Source: Actinocorallia herbida (GTDB lineage: Bacteria > Actinomycetota > Actinomycetes > Streptosporangiales > Streptosporangiaceae). Taken from it: DNA of 64,000 nt. Of the stretch, positions 35,407 through 43,858 are shown one piece after another. Below the pieces are notes generated by a model. The model was not told where the DNA came from and searched no databases. It saw only the letters and a program-made list of their open reading frames with translations. The stretch spans positions 5,332,001-5,396,000 of the forward strand of contig NZ_RJKE01000001.1 in NCBI RefSeq assembly GCF_003751225.1, given 5' to 3'. The position numbers were made by a program, and so were the translations under genes. The number at the start of each line of letters is the position of its first letter. Position 1 is the stretch's first letter.

Positions 35407-36387
35407 ATGACGCGACCCGCCAAACGCCCCACCAGCTCCGACGTCGCCCGCGCCGCCGGCGTCTCCCAGACGACGGTCAGCTTCGTGCTGAACAACCGGC
35501 CGGGCCAGACGATCCCGGAGGAGACCAGGCGGCGCGTGCTGGAAGCGGCCCGGCAGCTCGACTACCGCCCGCACGCCTCCGCCCGGGCGCTGGCCGCCGG
35601 ACGCAGCGACATCGTCCTGCTCGCCGTGCCCGACCTGCCCATCGGCCAGGGCATCAGCAGTTTCATCGAAGGCTTGGCCTCGGCTCTCGCCGAGCACAAC
35701 CTGAACCTGGTCACCCACCTCGCCGGGGCGCACGGCCGGTCTCTGCCCGACGTGTGCGCGGCGGTCAGCGCCTCGGCCGTCGTCGGATTCGGCGCCTTCG
35801 ACGCCGACACCGTGCAGGCGCTGCACCGCGCGGGCGCCGACGTCGTCCTGCCGACCCTGCCCGACAGGGACGCGCCCATGATGGAGCCGGTCGGCCGGCT
35901 CCAGGCCGAGCACCTCATCGCGCACGGGCACCGGAGACTGGGCTACGCCCTGCCCGCGCACCCCGGACTGTTCCCCATGGCGGAGGAACGCCTGCAAGGG
36001 GCCGTCGCGGCCTGCGCCGACGCGGGCGCCGAACCGCCCCTGGCCCTGACGGTGAGCCTGGACCTCGACAGCGGAGCGCAAGCCGTCGGGCGGTGGCGCG
36101 AGAACGGGGTGACCGCGGTGTGCGCCTTCAACGACGAGACGGCGATGGCCGTGCTCGCGGGCATGCGCGCGCACGGCCTGGCCGCGCCCGGCGACATGGC
36201 GGTCATCGGCGCCGACGACATCGCCGCCGCGCGCCTCACCGCTCCCCCGCTCACCTCCGTGAGCTTCGACCTGCGCCAAGTGGTCGAGCGCCGGGCCGCC
36301 GCCGTCGTGGCGGCCCTGGCGGGCGAGCGGCGCGCGGACCCGGGCAGCGACATCGACCCCCGGATCGTGCTGCGCGAGTCCACCTGA
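35407..36387 (+). CDS. LacI-family transcriptional regulator of the glycoside cassette
   Basis: 326 residues from ATG 35407; a frame upstream exists but the LacI domain starts here. The DNA-binding headpiece is TSSDVARAAGVSQTTVSFVL, and the hinge helix region is RPHASARALAAGRS. The periplasmic-binding-protein-like effector domain has DIVLLAVPDLPIG, HRRLGYALPAH, AVCAFNDETAMAVLAGM and GDMAVIGADDIAAARLTAPP. It is divergent from the 13-gene importer-glycosidase-ara operon and convergent with the MFS gene. It likely represses both through the shared 27-bp palindrome. The inducer would be a sugar released by the pathway. Confidence 0.93.
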   Translation: MTRPAKRPTSSDVARAAGVSQTTVSFVLNNRPGQTIPEETRRRVLEAARQLDYRPHASARALAAGRSDIVLLAVPDLPIGQGISSFIEGLASALAEHNLNLVTHLAGAHGRSLPDVCAAVSASAVVGFGAFDADTVQALHRAGADVVLPTLPDRDAPMMEPVGRLQAEHLIAHGHRRLGYALPAHPGLFPMAEERLQGAVAACADAGAEPPLALTVSLDLDSGAQAVGRWRENGVTAVCAFNDETAMAVLAGMRAHGLAAPGDMAVIGADDIAAARLTAPPLTSVSFDLRQVVERRAAAVVAALAGERRADPGSDIDPRIVLREST

Positions 36388-36413
36388 CGCGCCCTGACGG
36401 CGGCGGGAGCCGG

Positions 36414-37724
36414 TCACCTCACGGACGTGATCCTCGTGGCGACGACGAGCCCGCCGAGCAGGGTGAAGGCCGCGGCTACGAGGTAGAGCAGCGTGTAGTT
36501 CCGCTCGCCGTCGGCCGCGCCGACGGCGAGGAGGGCCGGGGCGATGAGCGGGGCGAGGCCCTGGGCGATCGTGGTGGAGAAGTTGTAGATGCCGGCGAAA
36601 CGGCCCGCGTCGGTCTCCCGGTCCGGCAGCACGTCGAGCATGAGCGCCTGGTCCACGGCCGCGAACACGCCGAGCCCGAAGTTGCCCAGGATCGCTCCGG
36701 CGATGATCAGCGGCATGCCCGGCGCCAGCGCCATGACGGTGACGCCCAGTGCGAAGACGCCGCCGCCGGCCAGCACGAAGATCCGGCGGCGCCGGAGCCG
36801 GTCGGACAGCAGGCCGCCGCCCAGCGCGCCCAGCATCGTGGCGAAGATGCCGCCGCCCGCGAGCACCGCGATGGTGCCGGACACCTCCTCGACGCGCACG
36901 CCCATGCGGTCGGCGAGGAAGAACGCGGTGAACGTCGTGTTGAAGGTGAGCCCGACCATGAACAGGAACTTGCCGAGCCAGTTCCACGCGAAGTCCGGGT
37001 TCTGCCGCGGGTCGAACACGTAGGTTCGCGCCAAGGAGGCGGCGGTGATCGGCGGAAGGTCATCGCCCCGTCCGCGGGAGTCCGGCTCGCGCACGAGAGC
37101 GACGAACAGGACCATCGACACCGCGCCGATCGTGCCGGGCACGAGGAACAGCAGCAGGTTGCTCCCCGCGAACGCCCCGCCCATCAGGGCGCCCGCCACC
37201 GGCGCGAGCTGCTGCACGACCCCGGCCAGCCCGGAGACCTTGCCCCGCTGCGCCTCGGGCAGCCGGTCGGCCTGCGAGGCCAGGAGGAGCGGCAGCACGG
37301 TCCCCCAGCCCAGCTGGGCCAGGACCCAACCGAGACCGAGCACGGGGACGCTCGGCGCCAGGGCCAGGACCGGAAGCGCGGCGACGCCGACGGCCGTCGC
37401 GGCGATCAGGTACGGGCTCCGGCGGCCGAGCCGGCTGCGGGTGCGGTCGCTGAGCATGCCGACCAGCGGGGCGGCCACCACCGTGGTCAGCCCGCCCGTG
37501 CCGATGATGTAGCCGAGGTACTCCTCGTGGTCGGGCGCGAGCTGCTCGACCCGGATCGCCAGGGAGATGGCGATCGGCGTCACCAGGGCCATGAACACGC
37601 CGAACTGGGCGAGGATCAGCAGGCGGACGTAAGCGGGACCGGCGTCCTCGGGACCCGCCTTGCCCGGGGGCCCTTCGGCGGGCGGTACGGCCGGCGACGG
37701 CCGGTCGGCTGGGGTGAGCGTCAT
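36414..37724 (-). CDS. MFS transporter, sugar-type
   Basis: 436 residues with ~12 predicted helices. A cytoplasmic signature between helices 2 and 3 is seen as GMLSDRTRSRLGRRSPYL, the GPH/sugar-type variant of the MFS motif. A second half-motif reads GGGLLSDRLRRRRIFVLAG. The N-terminus is a Pro-rich cytoplasmic tail. Its promoter region carries the second copy of the LacI operator, so it belongs to the same regulon. It may import a monosaccharide or small glycoside, or export excess sugar. It is convergent with the LacI gene (26-base gap). Confidence 0.88.
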   Translation of the reverse strand: MTLTPADRPSPAVPPAEGPPGKAGPEDAGPAYVRLLILAQFGVFMALVTPIAISLAIRVEQLAPDHEEYLGYIIGTGGLTTVVAAPLVGMLSDRTRSRLGRRSPYLIAATAVGVAALPVLALAPSVPVLGLGWVLAQLGWGTVLPLLLASQADRLPEAQRGKVSGLAGVVQQLAPVAGALMGGAFAGSNLLLFLVPGTIGAVSMVLFVALVREPDSRGRGDDLPPITAASLARTYVFDPRQNPDFAWNWLGKFLFMVGLTFNTTFTAFFLADRMGVRVEEVSGTIAVLAGGGIFATMLGALGGGLLSDRLRRRRIFVLAGGGVFALGVTVMALAPGMPLIIAGAILGNFGLGVFAAVDQALMLDVLPDRETDAGRFAGIYNFSTTIAQGLAPLIAPALLAVGAADGERNYTLLYLVAAAFTLLGGLVVATRITSVR

Positions 37725-37786
37725 GGGGACCTTCAGGTACTCGAAAGGGGCGGGCCGCCCCGCACCCTAGGGGCGCCGGGCGATAA

Positions 37787-37813
37787 CTAATGCGCATTAC
37801 CAATGCGGTTGAG
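37787..37813. promoter_or_regulatory. 27-bp palindromic operator, copy 2
   Basis: CTAAT, then CGCATTA (37793-37799), then AATGCGG (37802-37808), then the half-site end AG align without gaps to the site at 35215-35241, with 22 of 27 bases identical. It lies 63 bases upstream of the MFS start on the minus strand. The left half includes a perfect TAATGCGCATTA palindrome (37788-37799). Confidence 0.7.
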
Positions 37814-37855
37814 TACCGTAACAGCACCTGCCTCCCCGCAACAGGGGGCGGCGGG

Positions 37856-39595
37856 TCAAGGAGCCGCGAACTGGGCGGCGTAGAGGCTTGCGTAGAGGCC
37901 CCCTGCGGCCAGGAGCTCGTCGTGCCCGCCCTGTTCGGCCACGGCGCCGTCGCGCAGCACCACGATGGTGTCGGCGTCGCGGATCGTGGACAGCCGGTGG
38001 GCGATCACGAAGGCGGTCCGGCCCGCGCGCAGCCGGGCCATCGCCTCCTGGACCAGGCTCTCGGTGCGGGTGTCGACCGAGCTGGTGGCCTCGTCGAGCA
38101 CGAGGATGGCCGGATCGGCGAGGAACGCCCGGGCGATCGCGAGGAGCTGCATCTCCCCCGCGCTGAGGGAGGAGCCTTCGTCGTCGAGGCGGGTGTCGTA
38201 GCCGTCCGGCAGCGTGCGGACGAACCGGTCCGCGTGGGCGGCCCGCGCGGCGGCGACGACCTGATCCCGGGTGGCGCCGTGCGCGCCGTAGGCGATGTTC
38301 TCGGCGATGGTGCCGCCGAACAGCCACGTGTCCTGGAGGACCATGCCGATCCGAGAGCGCAGGTCGGCGCGGGTCATCCGGGCGATGTCGGCGCCGTCGA
38401 GCGTGATGCGCCCTCCGTCGAGCTCGTGGAAGCGCAGAAGGAGGTTGACGAGCGTCGTCTTGCCCGCCCCCGTCGGTCCGACGATCGCGACGGTCCGGCC
38501 GGCCTCGGCGACCAGGTCCAGGCCCCGCAGGAGCGGGCGGTCCGGCGAGTAGCCGAAGGAGACGCGCTCGAACACCACGCGCCCCGGCCCGTCGGGCCGC
38601 ACCGGGCGCGCCGGATCCGGGTCCTGCTCGGGGACGTCGAGCAGGGCGAGGACCCGCTCGGCGGAGGCGAGGCCGGACTGGACCATGCCGATCATCCCGG
38701 CGAGCTGAGAGAACGGCTGGCTGTACTGGCGCGAGTACTGGAAGAACGCCTGCACGCCCCCCACGGTCAGGCCGCCCGACAGGACCAGGAGACCGCCGGC
38801 GACCGCGATCACGAGGTAGTTGAGGTTGCTCGCGAACATCATGACGGGCTGGATCACGGTCGAGAGCGCCTGCGCCGTCCTGGTGCTGCGGACGAGTTCG
38901 GCATTCCCATCCTCGAACCGCGCGCGGATCTGCTCCTGCCGGCCGTAGGCCCGGATCAGCGCGTGCCCGTTCAAGGCCTCCTCGACGCGGGAGGTGAGCT
39001 CTCCGGTGTGCCGCCACAGGCCGGCGTAGGCCGGGCGCGCCCGCCCGGCCAGCTTCGCGGCGATGAGAACGGACAGCGGCGCGGTCACCAGGGAGAACAG
39101 CGCGAGAGGCCAGGACAGCCAGAACATCACCCCGAGCATCGCGAAGACGCTGAACAGCGGAACGACGAGCTGGCCGAGCGCCTGCTGCAGGGCGGTGCCC
39201 AGGTTGTCGACGTCGTTGGTGGCCCGGCTCAGCACCTCGCCACGCGGCTGTGCGTCGAAGTGGCGGAGCGGCACCCGGGCGGTCTTCGCCTGGACGGCCT
39301 CGCGCAGCCGGCGCAGGACGCGCTGCACCGCACGGTTGGCGGCCCTCGCCTGCACGACCGCGCAGAGGCCCGCCGCGGCGTAGACCGCGCAGGCGGCGAG
39401 CAGGACCCCGGCGAGGGCGCCGCGGTCGAGTCCCCCCGCGAGGGCGCCTTCGACGACCAGGTCCGTCGCCCGGCCGAGCAGCAGCGGCCCGGCCGCGGTG
39501 AGCGCGACGCTCGCCGCGCCCGCCGCGATGATCCCCGCGATCAGCGGGCGCTCGGCGGCCAGCAACCCGCTGACCCGGCGCAGGGTGCCGCTCAT
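37856..39595 (-). CDS. ABC exporter half-transporter, second subunit
   Basis: 579 residues, TMD-NBD layout. The membrane domain has six helices and the coupling segments SRATNDVDNLGTALQQALGQ and EALNGHALIRAYGRQE. NBD: Walker A AIVGPTGAGKTTLVNLLLRF, Q-loop VLQDTWLFGGTI, signature LSAGEMQLLAIARAFL (LSAGE in place of LSGGQ), Walker B ILVLDEATSSVDT, H-loop IAHRLSTIRDAD. It starts inside the stop of the previous gene (ATGA), so the two half-transporters are made together and probably heterodimerise. It is a multidrug or lipid exporter by family. Confidence 0.93.
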   Translation of the reverse strand: MSGTLRRVSGLLAAERPLIAGIIAAGAASVALTAAGPLLLGRATDLVVEGALAGGLDRGALAGVLLAACAVYAAAGLCAVVQARAANRAVQRVLRRLREAVQAKTARVPLRHFDAQPRGEVLSRATNDVDNLGTALQQALGQLVVPLFSVFAMLGVMFWLSWPLALFSLVTAPLSVLIAAKLAGRARPAYAGLWRHTGELTSRVEEALNGHALIRAYGRQEQIRARFEDGNAELVRSTRTAQALSTVIQPVMMFASNLNYLVIAVAGGLLVLSGGLTVGGVQAFFQYSRQYSQPFSQLAGMIGMVQSGLASAERVLALLDVPEQDPDPARPVRPDGPGRVVFERVSFGYSPDRPLLRGLDLVAEAGRTVAIVGPTGAGKTTLVNLLLRFHELDGGRITLDGADIARMTRADLRSRIGMVLQDTWLFGGTIAENIAYGAHGATRDQVVAAARAAHADRFVRTLPDGYDTRLDDEGSSLSAGEMQLLAIARAFLADPAILVLDEATSSVDTRTESLVQEAMARLRAGRTAFVIAHRLSTIRDADTIVVLRDGAVAEQGGHDELLAAGGLYASLYAAQFAAP

Positions 39596-41325
39596 GCCGC
39601 CTCCGCCTCGGTGCGCTGGGACAGGACGATCTCCCGGTAGACCGGGTTCGCCGCCAGGAGCTCGGCGTGGGTCCCCGTGCCGGCGACCCGCCCGGCGTCG
39701 AGCACGACGATCCGGTCGGCGTCGCGGATCGAGCCCACCCGCTGGGCGACGACGATCACCGTGGTGCCCGCGGTCTCCCGCGCCAGCGCCGCCCGCAGCC
39801 GGGCCTCGGTGGCGGAGTCGAGCGCGGAGAAGGAATCGTCGAAGAGGAGCACCGCGGGCTTGGCGGCGATCGCGCGGGCGATCGTCAGGCGCTGGCGCTG
39901 CCCCCCGGAGAAGTTGGTCCCGCCCGCGGCGACCGCCGAGTCCAGGCCGCCGGGCAGGGCCGCGACGAAGTCGCGCGCCTGCGCCACCTCCAGCGCGCGC
40001 CACAGGTCGGCGTCCGAGGCGTCGGGCGCGCCGAAGCGGAGATTGGAGGCGACGGTCCCGGCGAACAGGAAGGCGCGCTGGGGCACGTGGCCGACCGCCC
40101 GGCTGAGCGTTGCGCGATCGAGGTCGCGCACGTCGGCGCCGCCGATGAGCGCCGCCCCCTCGGTGACGTCGGCGAGCCGGACGAGCAGGCTCAGCAGGGT
40201 GCTCTTGCCGCTGCCCGTCCCGCCGATGACCGCGACCGTCCGTCCGGGCTCGGCGACCAGGTCGATGTCCCGCAGCACCGGCTCCTGCGCGCCCAGGTAC
40301 CCGAACCCCGCGCCGCGCAGCTCGACCCGGCCCGGCGCGGCGAACTCCCGCACCGGATGCGCGGGCTCGGGCACGCTCGTCGGGGTGTCGAGCACCTCGC
40401 GGAGGCGCGCGGCGCAGACCTGCGCGCGCGGCCACTGCTGGAGCAGATAGGTCGACATGATCGCGGCGCCGAGGATCTGCAGGACGTAGCCGAGGAAGGC
40501 CGACAGGGCGCCGGGGCCGATGGCGCCCGCCTCGACCCGGCCCGCGCCGAACCACACCACCGCCGCGCCGGTGACGCCGGCGACCGCCGTCACCACCGGG
40601 TGGAGCAGCGCCATGAGGCGGCCGAGCCGCAGGGACTCCGTCGTATAGGAGGCGTTCGCCGCCGCGAACCGGTCGCGCTCGTGCTCCTCCCGGACGAAGG
40701 CCCGGATCACCCGCTGCCCGGCGATCTGCTCGCGCAGGATGCGGTTGACGCCGTCGAGCGCCCGCTGGAGCCGTACCGCCACCGGCGTCATCGCGCGCAG
40801 GACGCCGAGGACGGATCCGCCCAGCACGGGGGTGAGCACGAGGATCAGCAGCGAGAGCGGCAGGTCCTGCGCCAGTGCGAAGACGACGCCGCCGGCGCAC
40901 ATCAGCGGCGCGGTCACCATGAACGACAGGGTGAGCTGGACGAGGGTCTGGACCTGCTGGACGTCGTTCGTGGTCCGGGTGAGCAGCGAGGCGGCGCCGA
41001 AGCGGGCCGTCTCCCGCGCCGACCAGCCCTGGACGTGCGCGAAGAGGTCGGTCCGGAGCCGTCCGGCGAGTTCGGCCGCCACCCGGGCCGCGAGAACCAC
41101 GGCGCCGGCCGCGCAGGCCAGCTGGACGAGCGCGGCAGCCGCCATCCAGCCTGCCGTACGCCAGATGAACCCCTGGTCGTCCTGGAGGACGCCATCGTCG
41201 ATGAGGGCCGCGCCCAGGTCGGGCAGGGCGAGCGCCGCGACGGACTGGGCGAGCTGGAGCAGCGTGATCGCGGCCAGCGCCCGCCGGTGCGGGCGCAGGA
41301 GCGGGGGGAGAAGTCGAAGCAGCAC
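39592..41325 (-). CDS. ABC exporter half-transporter, first subunit
   Basis: 577 residues, TMD-NBD. Coupling segment: LTRTTNDVQQVQTLVQLTLS. NBD: Walker A AVIGGTGSGKSTLLSLLVRL, VPQRAFLFAGTVASN, signature FSGGQRQRLTIARAI, FDDSFSALDSATEARLR (Asp-Ser where the catalytic DE is expected), H-loop replaced by VVAQRVGSIRDAD. One degenerate and one consensus ATP site is the known pattern for heterodimeric exporters (TM287/288, BmrCD type). It is divergent from the MarR regulator at 41399, which probably represses this pair. Confidence 0.93.
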   Translation of the reverse strand: MLLRLLPPLLRPHRRALAAITLLQLAQSVAALALPDLGAALIDDGVLQDDQGFIWRTAGWMAAAALVQLACAAGAVVLAARVAAELAGRLRTDLFAHVQGWSARETARFGAASLLTRTTNDVQQVQTLVQLTLSFMVTAPLMCAGGVVFALAQDLPLSLLILVLTPVLGGSVLGVLRAMTPVAVRLQRALDGVNRILREQIAGQRVIRAFVREEHERDRFAAANASYTTESLRLGRLMALLHPVVTAVAGVTGAAVVWFGAGRVEAGAIGPGALSAFLGYVLQILGAAIMSTYLLQQWPRAQVCAARLREVLDTPTSVPEPAHPVREFAAPGRVELRGAGFGYLGAQEPVLRDIDLVAEPGRTVAVIGGTGSGKSTLLSLLVRLADVTEGAALIGGADVRDLDRATLSRAVGHVPQRAFLFAGTVASNLRFGAPDASDADLWRALEVAQARDFVAALPGGLDSAVAAGGTNFSGGQRQRLTIARAIAAKPAVLLFDDSFSALDSATEARLRAALARETAGTTVIVVAQRVGSIRDADRIVVLDAGRVAGTGTHAELLAANPVYREIVLSQRTEAEAA

Positions 41326-41353
41326 GGCGAGGAGGCTAACCCGCCACGGCGAG

Positions 41354-41390
41354 TTATATCAAGTCTTGATGCATCTACTTCTGCTGTAAT
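41354..41390. promoter_or_regulatory. MarR operator/promoter, copy 2
   Basis: TTATATCAAG (41354-41363), GATGCATC (41368-41375) and TGTAAT (41385-41390) repeat the layout found before the twin regulator at 11875. Around the central palindrome the arms extend to AAGT (41361-41364) and ACTT (41377-41380). The -10-like box ends 8 bases before the ATG, so leaderless translation is likely here too. Confidence 0.65.
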
Positions 41391-41398
41391 CTTCGGGC

Positions 41399-41824
41399 AT
41401 GGACGGGTTCGAGGTCTTCCATCTGGGCCGCAAGCTGATGCGGCTGGGCGAGCAGTCGATGCCGGATCCGGAGTTCCACCGGCTCGGCATGCTGGCCCGC
41501 ACCGTCCTGTTCGACATCGCCGAGCACCCCGGCAGCTCGATCACCGACGTCACCGCCCGCGTCCAGCTGCCGCAGAGCCAGGTCTCGGCTTACGTCTCCC
41601 GGCTGCGCGAGGTCGGCGCCGTCGAGATCGTCACCGACCCCGGCGACCGCCGCCGCACCCTCGTGCGCCTCACCGCCGAGGCCCTGGCCCGCGCCGAGGC
41701 GCGCCCGCCCGCCGAGATCGACACGGCCCTGACCGCCCTGATCGGCACCGCCGACCCGGCGGAGATCCAGCAGGCCAAGGACGCCCTGAAAACACTCGCC
41801 GCGCTCCTGCGCCCGCGCGAGTAG
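41399..41824 (+). CDS. MarR-family transcriptional regulator (twin 2)
   Basis: 141 residues. Winged helix: FDIAEHPGSSITDVTARVQ, SQVSAYVSRLREVGAVE, wing DPGDRRRTLVRLT. It is highly similar to the regulator at 11875, including the N-terminal MDGFE and LMRLGEQSMP. It is divergent from a two-gene ABC exporter. Local repression of the exporter with relief by a drug-like ligand is the usual MarR scheme. Because the operators match, cross-regulation between the two loci is likely. Confidence 0.88.
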   Translation: MDGFEVFHLGRKLMRLGEQSMPDPEFHRLGMLARTVLFDIAEHPGSSITDVTARVQLPQSQVSAYVSRLREVGAVEIVTDPGDRRRTLVRLTAEALARAEARPPAEIDTALTALIGTADPAEIQQAKDALKTLAALLRPRE

Positions 41825-41855
41825 ACCCACGCGGCGGCGACGGGGAGGTGGTTCG

Positions 41856-42117
41856 ATGGATGGGGGCGGGGAGCCGCGGACGGCGGCGTCCCGGCTGCTC
41901 GACGTGCTCGGCGCGTTCGGGGTCGAGCACGCGGAGCTGTCGCTGACGGAGATCGCGCGGCGGGCCCGGCTGCCGCTGCCGACGGCGCACCGGCTGGCGG
42001 CGGCCCTGGTGGCGTGGGGCGCGCTGGAACGCGGCGCGGACGGGCGGTACCGGGTCGGGCTGCGCTTGTGGAGGTCGCCGCCGCGTTCCCGACGGGATGA
42101 CGCTGCGGTCGGCGGCG
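41856..42117 (+). pseudogene. N-terminal fragment of an IclR-family regulator
   Basis: ATG 41856 follows GGGGAGG. The winged helix is intact: RLLDVLGAFGVEHAELSLTE, PLPTAHRLAAALVAWGALER and GRYRVGLRLW. A frame change occurs near 42075. The frame continuing with MTLRSAA (from 42097) is the expected IclR continuation after 'RG'. Then IclR similarity stops abruptly and a different protein's sequence begins. The whole effector domain (~170 residues) is absent. Confidence 0.75.
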
Positions 42118-42198
42118 ACCGTCGTGTGCGGCTACCACGGCTTCACCTATGACGCGCAGGGAACGTGCGTCGCGGTCCCGGGCCAGTCCCGCATCCCC
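42118..42198 (+). pseudogene. Rieske oxygenase fragment
   Basis: About 27 codons reading VVCGYHGFTYDAQGTCVAVP. The C-x2-H half of a Rieske [2Fe-2S] site (CGYH) and the following G-F-x-Y/F pattern match ring-hydroxylating or O-demethylating oxygenases (VanA type). Nothing upstream or downstream of it belongs to that family. It is joined without a gap to the IclR fragment on one side and to an antiporter-like fragment on the other. Confidence 0.65.
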
Positions 42199-42199
42199 C

Positions 42200-42499
42200 T
42201 TCATCACCGTCGCCACCCTCACCCTCACCCCCGCCGTCCTCGGCCCCACCCTCCCCCTCATCACCCGCGCCGCACGCCTGCCCGCCGCCCGCATCGCCGA
42301 GGACTCCGCCGACCACCTGACGCAGGTCACGGGCGCCGACGATCCCGACACGGCCCTGGCCTTGCGCACCGCGGTCCTCGACATCAAACGCGACGAGCTG
42401 ACCCGCCTCCGCGCCCGCTCCGCCATCGACGACGACATCCTCCGCGACGCCGAGACCCTCCTGGACGCCGAAGCCCTCTTCCTGTCCCCAGGGGACTGA
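42200..42499 (+). pseudogene. C-terminal fragment of a CPA1-type Na+/H+ antiporter
   Basis: The frame reads FITVATLTLTPAVLGPTLPL (last membrane helix plus the LPxLIRxxxLP-like turn), then a soluble tail with IKRDELTRLRARSAIDDDIL and AETLLDAEALF. That tail resembles the cytoplasmic C-termini of bacterial Na+/H+ antiporters, which end in this charged helical hairpin. The ~400 N-terminal residues are missing. The stop at 42497-42499 is probably the original one. Confidence 0.55.
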
Positions 42500-42775
42500 C
42501 CCCGCACCATGGCCTGCGCGGAGAATCGGAGCCGTGATCTTCGAGGTGGCCGCCCGGCCGGGGCGGCGGCCCGGTTTGCGCAGACCGGGCCGGTCGCCTC
42601 GGACGATGACATCGGACGGCCCCGATGTGAGGGCTTCGAGGAACTCCCCACCTCGACCGGGGCGCCCGGCACCGTCGCCACCGGAGCGCGGGCCGGCCGG
42701 TGGCCGCCGTTCCGGCCCCCGACTCCTCGGATCGTCCTGGCCGAGGAGCCGGAGACGCGCTGCCGGTCGGCAAGG

Positions 42776-43567
42776 TCAGGAGTCGTCCGGGAGCGGCTCG
42801 CCGGTCTCCAGCAGTGTCTTGAGGCTCGCCAGCACGCCCGGCCAGCCGTGGGCGACTATCTCGGCCATGCGCGAGCCGGCCTCGAAGCCGTCGTGCACGA
42901 CGGTGAGTTTCACGACCTGGCCCGTCTCCTCGATCGTGAAGGTGACCTTCGAGCGGGCCTCGGCGGACAGCCGGGCGAGCAGCTCGTCGTCCCAGCCGAA
43001 GCGCTGGGCGAGTTCGGGGGTGATGGTGTGCCAGGTGTAAGAGAGGCGGCTGTAGGGCTCGGCCTCCAGCACGACCTGCTCCGGGTCGCTGATCGGCACG
43101 CCGTGGTTGTCCCAGGCCATCGGCGAGCCGACGGACCAGTCCGTGGTGAACTCCGTGGCCCAGTAGCGGCGGGTGAAGGCGGGCTCGGTCAGCGCCTGCC
43201 AGAGCTTCTGCGGGGTGGTGCGGATGTAGGTGGTGTAGACGAAGGTCGGCGCGTCCATCGTGGTCTCCTCCAGCGCAAGTTTCAGGTCCGCCAGGGCGTC
43301 GGCCCTGGCGCGGTCGTAGCGGCTGATCCACCGGTGGGCGATCTCGTGCACGGGCGCGGCGTTGAGGTAGTGCAGCTTCTCCCGCCCCCGCCGCACGGTC
43401 GCGACGAGCCCGGCCTCCTCCAGCACGGCGAGGTGCTTGCTCACGGACTGCCTGGCCATGTCGAGCCCGGCGCACAGCTCGCGCAGCGTCTGCCCGTTGC
43501 GGACGTTGAGCGCGTCGAGCAGCGCACGCCTGCTCGGATCGGCCAGCGCCTTGAACACCTCGTCCAT
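42776..43567 (-). CDS. ArsR-type winged helix fused to an AHSA1/SRPBCC domain
   Basis: 263 residues from ATG 43567; a GTG at 43579 would add four. Residues ~1-95 are an ArsR winged helix: MDEVFKALADPSRRALLDAL, ARQSVSKHLAVLEEAGLV, wing RRGREKLHYLN. Residues ~110-260 are an AHSA1/START-like SRPBCC domain: YIRTTPQKLWQALTEP, RYWATEFTTDW, and LETGEPLPDD at the end. The two domains are usually encoded by adjacent genes in actinobacteria; here they form one chain. No metal-binding Cys pattern is seen, so the hydrophobic SRPBCC pocket may be the sensor. A nested dyad lies immediately upstream. Confidence 0.9.
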   Translation of the reverse strand: MDEVFKALADPSRRALLDALNVRNGQTLRELCAGLDMARQSVSKHLAVLEEAGLVATVRRGREKLHYLNAAPVHEIAHRWISRYDRARADALADLKLALEETTMDAPTFVYTTYIRTTPQKLWQALTEPAFTRRYWATEFTTDWSVGSPMAWDNHGVPISDPEQVVLEAEPYSRLSYTWHTITPELAQRFGWDDELLARLSAEARSKVTFTIEETGQVVKLTVVHDGFEAGSRMAEIVAHGWPGVLASLKTLLETGEPLPDDS

Positions 43568-43602
43568 TCCGGCTCTCACACCCCCGGGTCTCCACCACCG
43601 AT

Positions 43603-43649
43603 ATGCAGCCTCTCGGCTGCCTTTAATTTAGGCAGCCAAATGGCTGCAT
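43603..43649. promoter_or_regulatory. Nested inverted repeats upstream of the ArsR-AHSA1 gene
   Basis: An outer pair, ATGCAGCC (43603-43610) and GGCTGCAT (43642-43649), encloses an inner pair, GGCTGCC (43615-43621) and GGCAGCC (43631-43637). The inner spacer is the AT-rich TTTAATTTA. Four GGCTGC-type half-sites in 47 bases suggest two dimers of the regulator binding its own promoter. The TAATTT/TTTAAT stretch could be the -10. Confidence 0.65.
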
Positions 43650-43652
43650 GTC

Positions 43653-43811
43653 AAGTTCGCCCACATCGTCGGGCCGGCCCCGGCGCGCGAGGACGGGCCG
43701 CCGGTCTTCCATGTGCAGTCCGAGACCGACGTGCGCACGCCCGCCCTCCGCCCCGACGACCCCGTCTACCGCCGCTGGGAGGTCGTCGGCGCCGCCCACT
43801 CGGGATGGCAC
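43653..43811 (+). pseudogene. Remnant of an alpha/beta-hydrolase-domain (Abhydrolase_10-like) gene
   Basis: The plus frame reads VKFAHIVGPAPAREDGPPVF, HVQSETDVRT, then DPVYRRWEVVGAAHSGWH. The QSETD and RRWEV.GAAH blocks match the C-terminal half of the actinobacterial 'alpha/beta hydrolase domain' proteins, including the catalytic His. There is no upstream part and the frame falls into low-complexity sequence after 43811. It is a small decayed fragment. Confidence 0.5.
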
Positions 43812-43858
43812 CGGCCACCTTCTGCCCGCCGACGCCCGGGTGCGGGTCCGGGGCCGGG

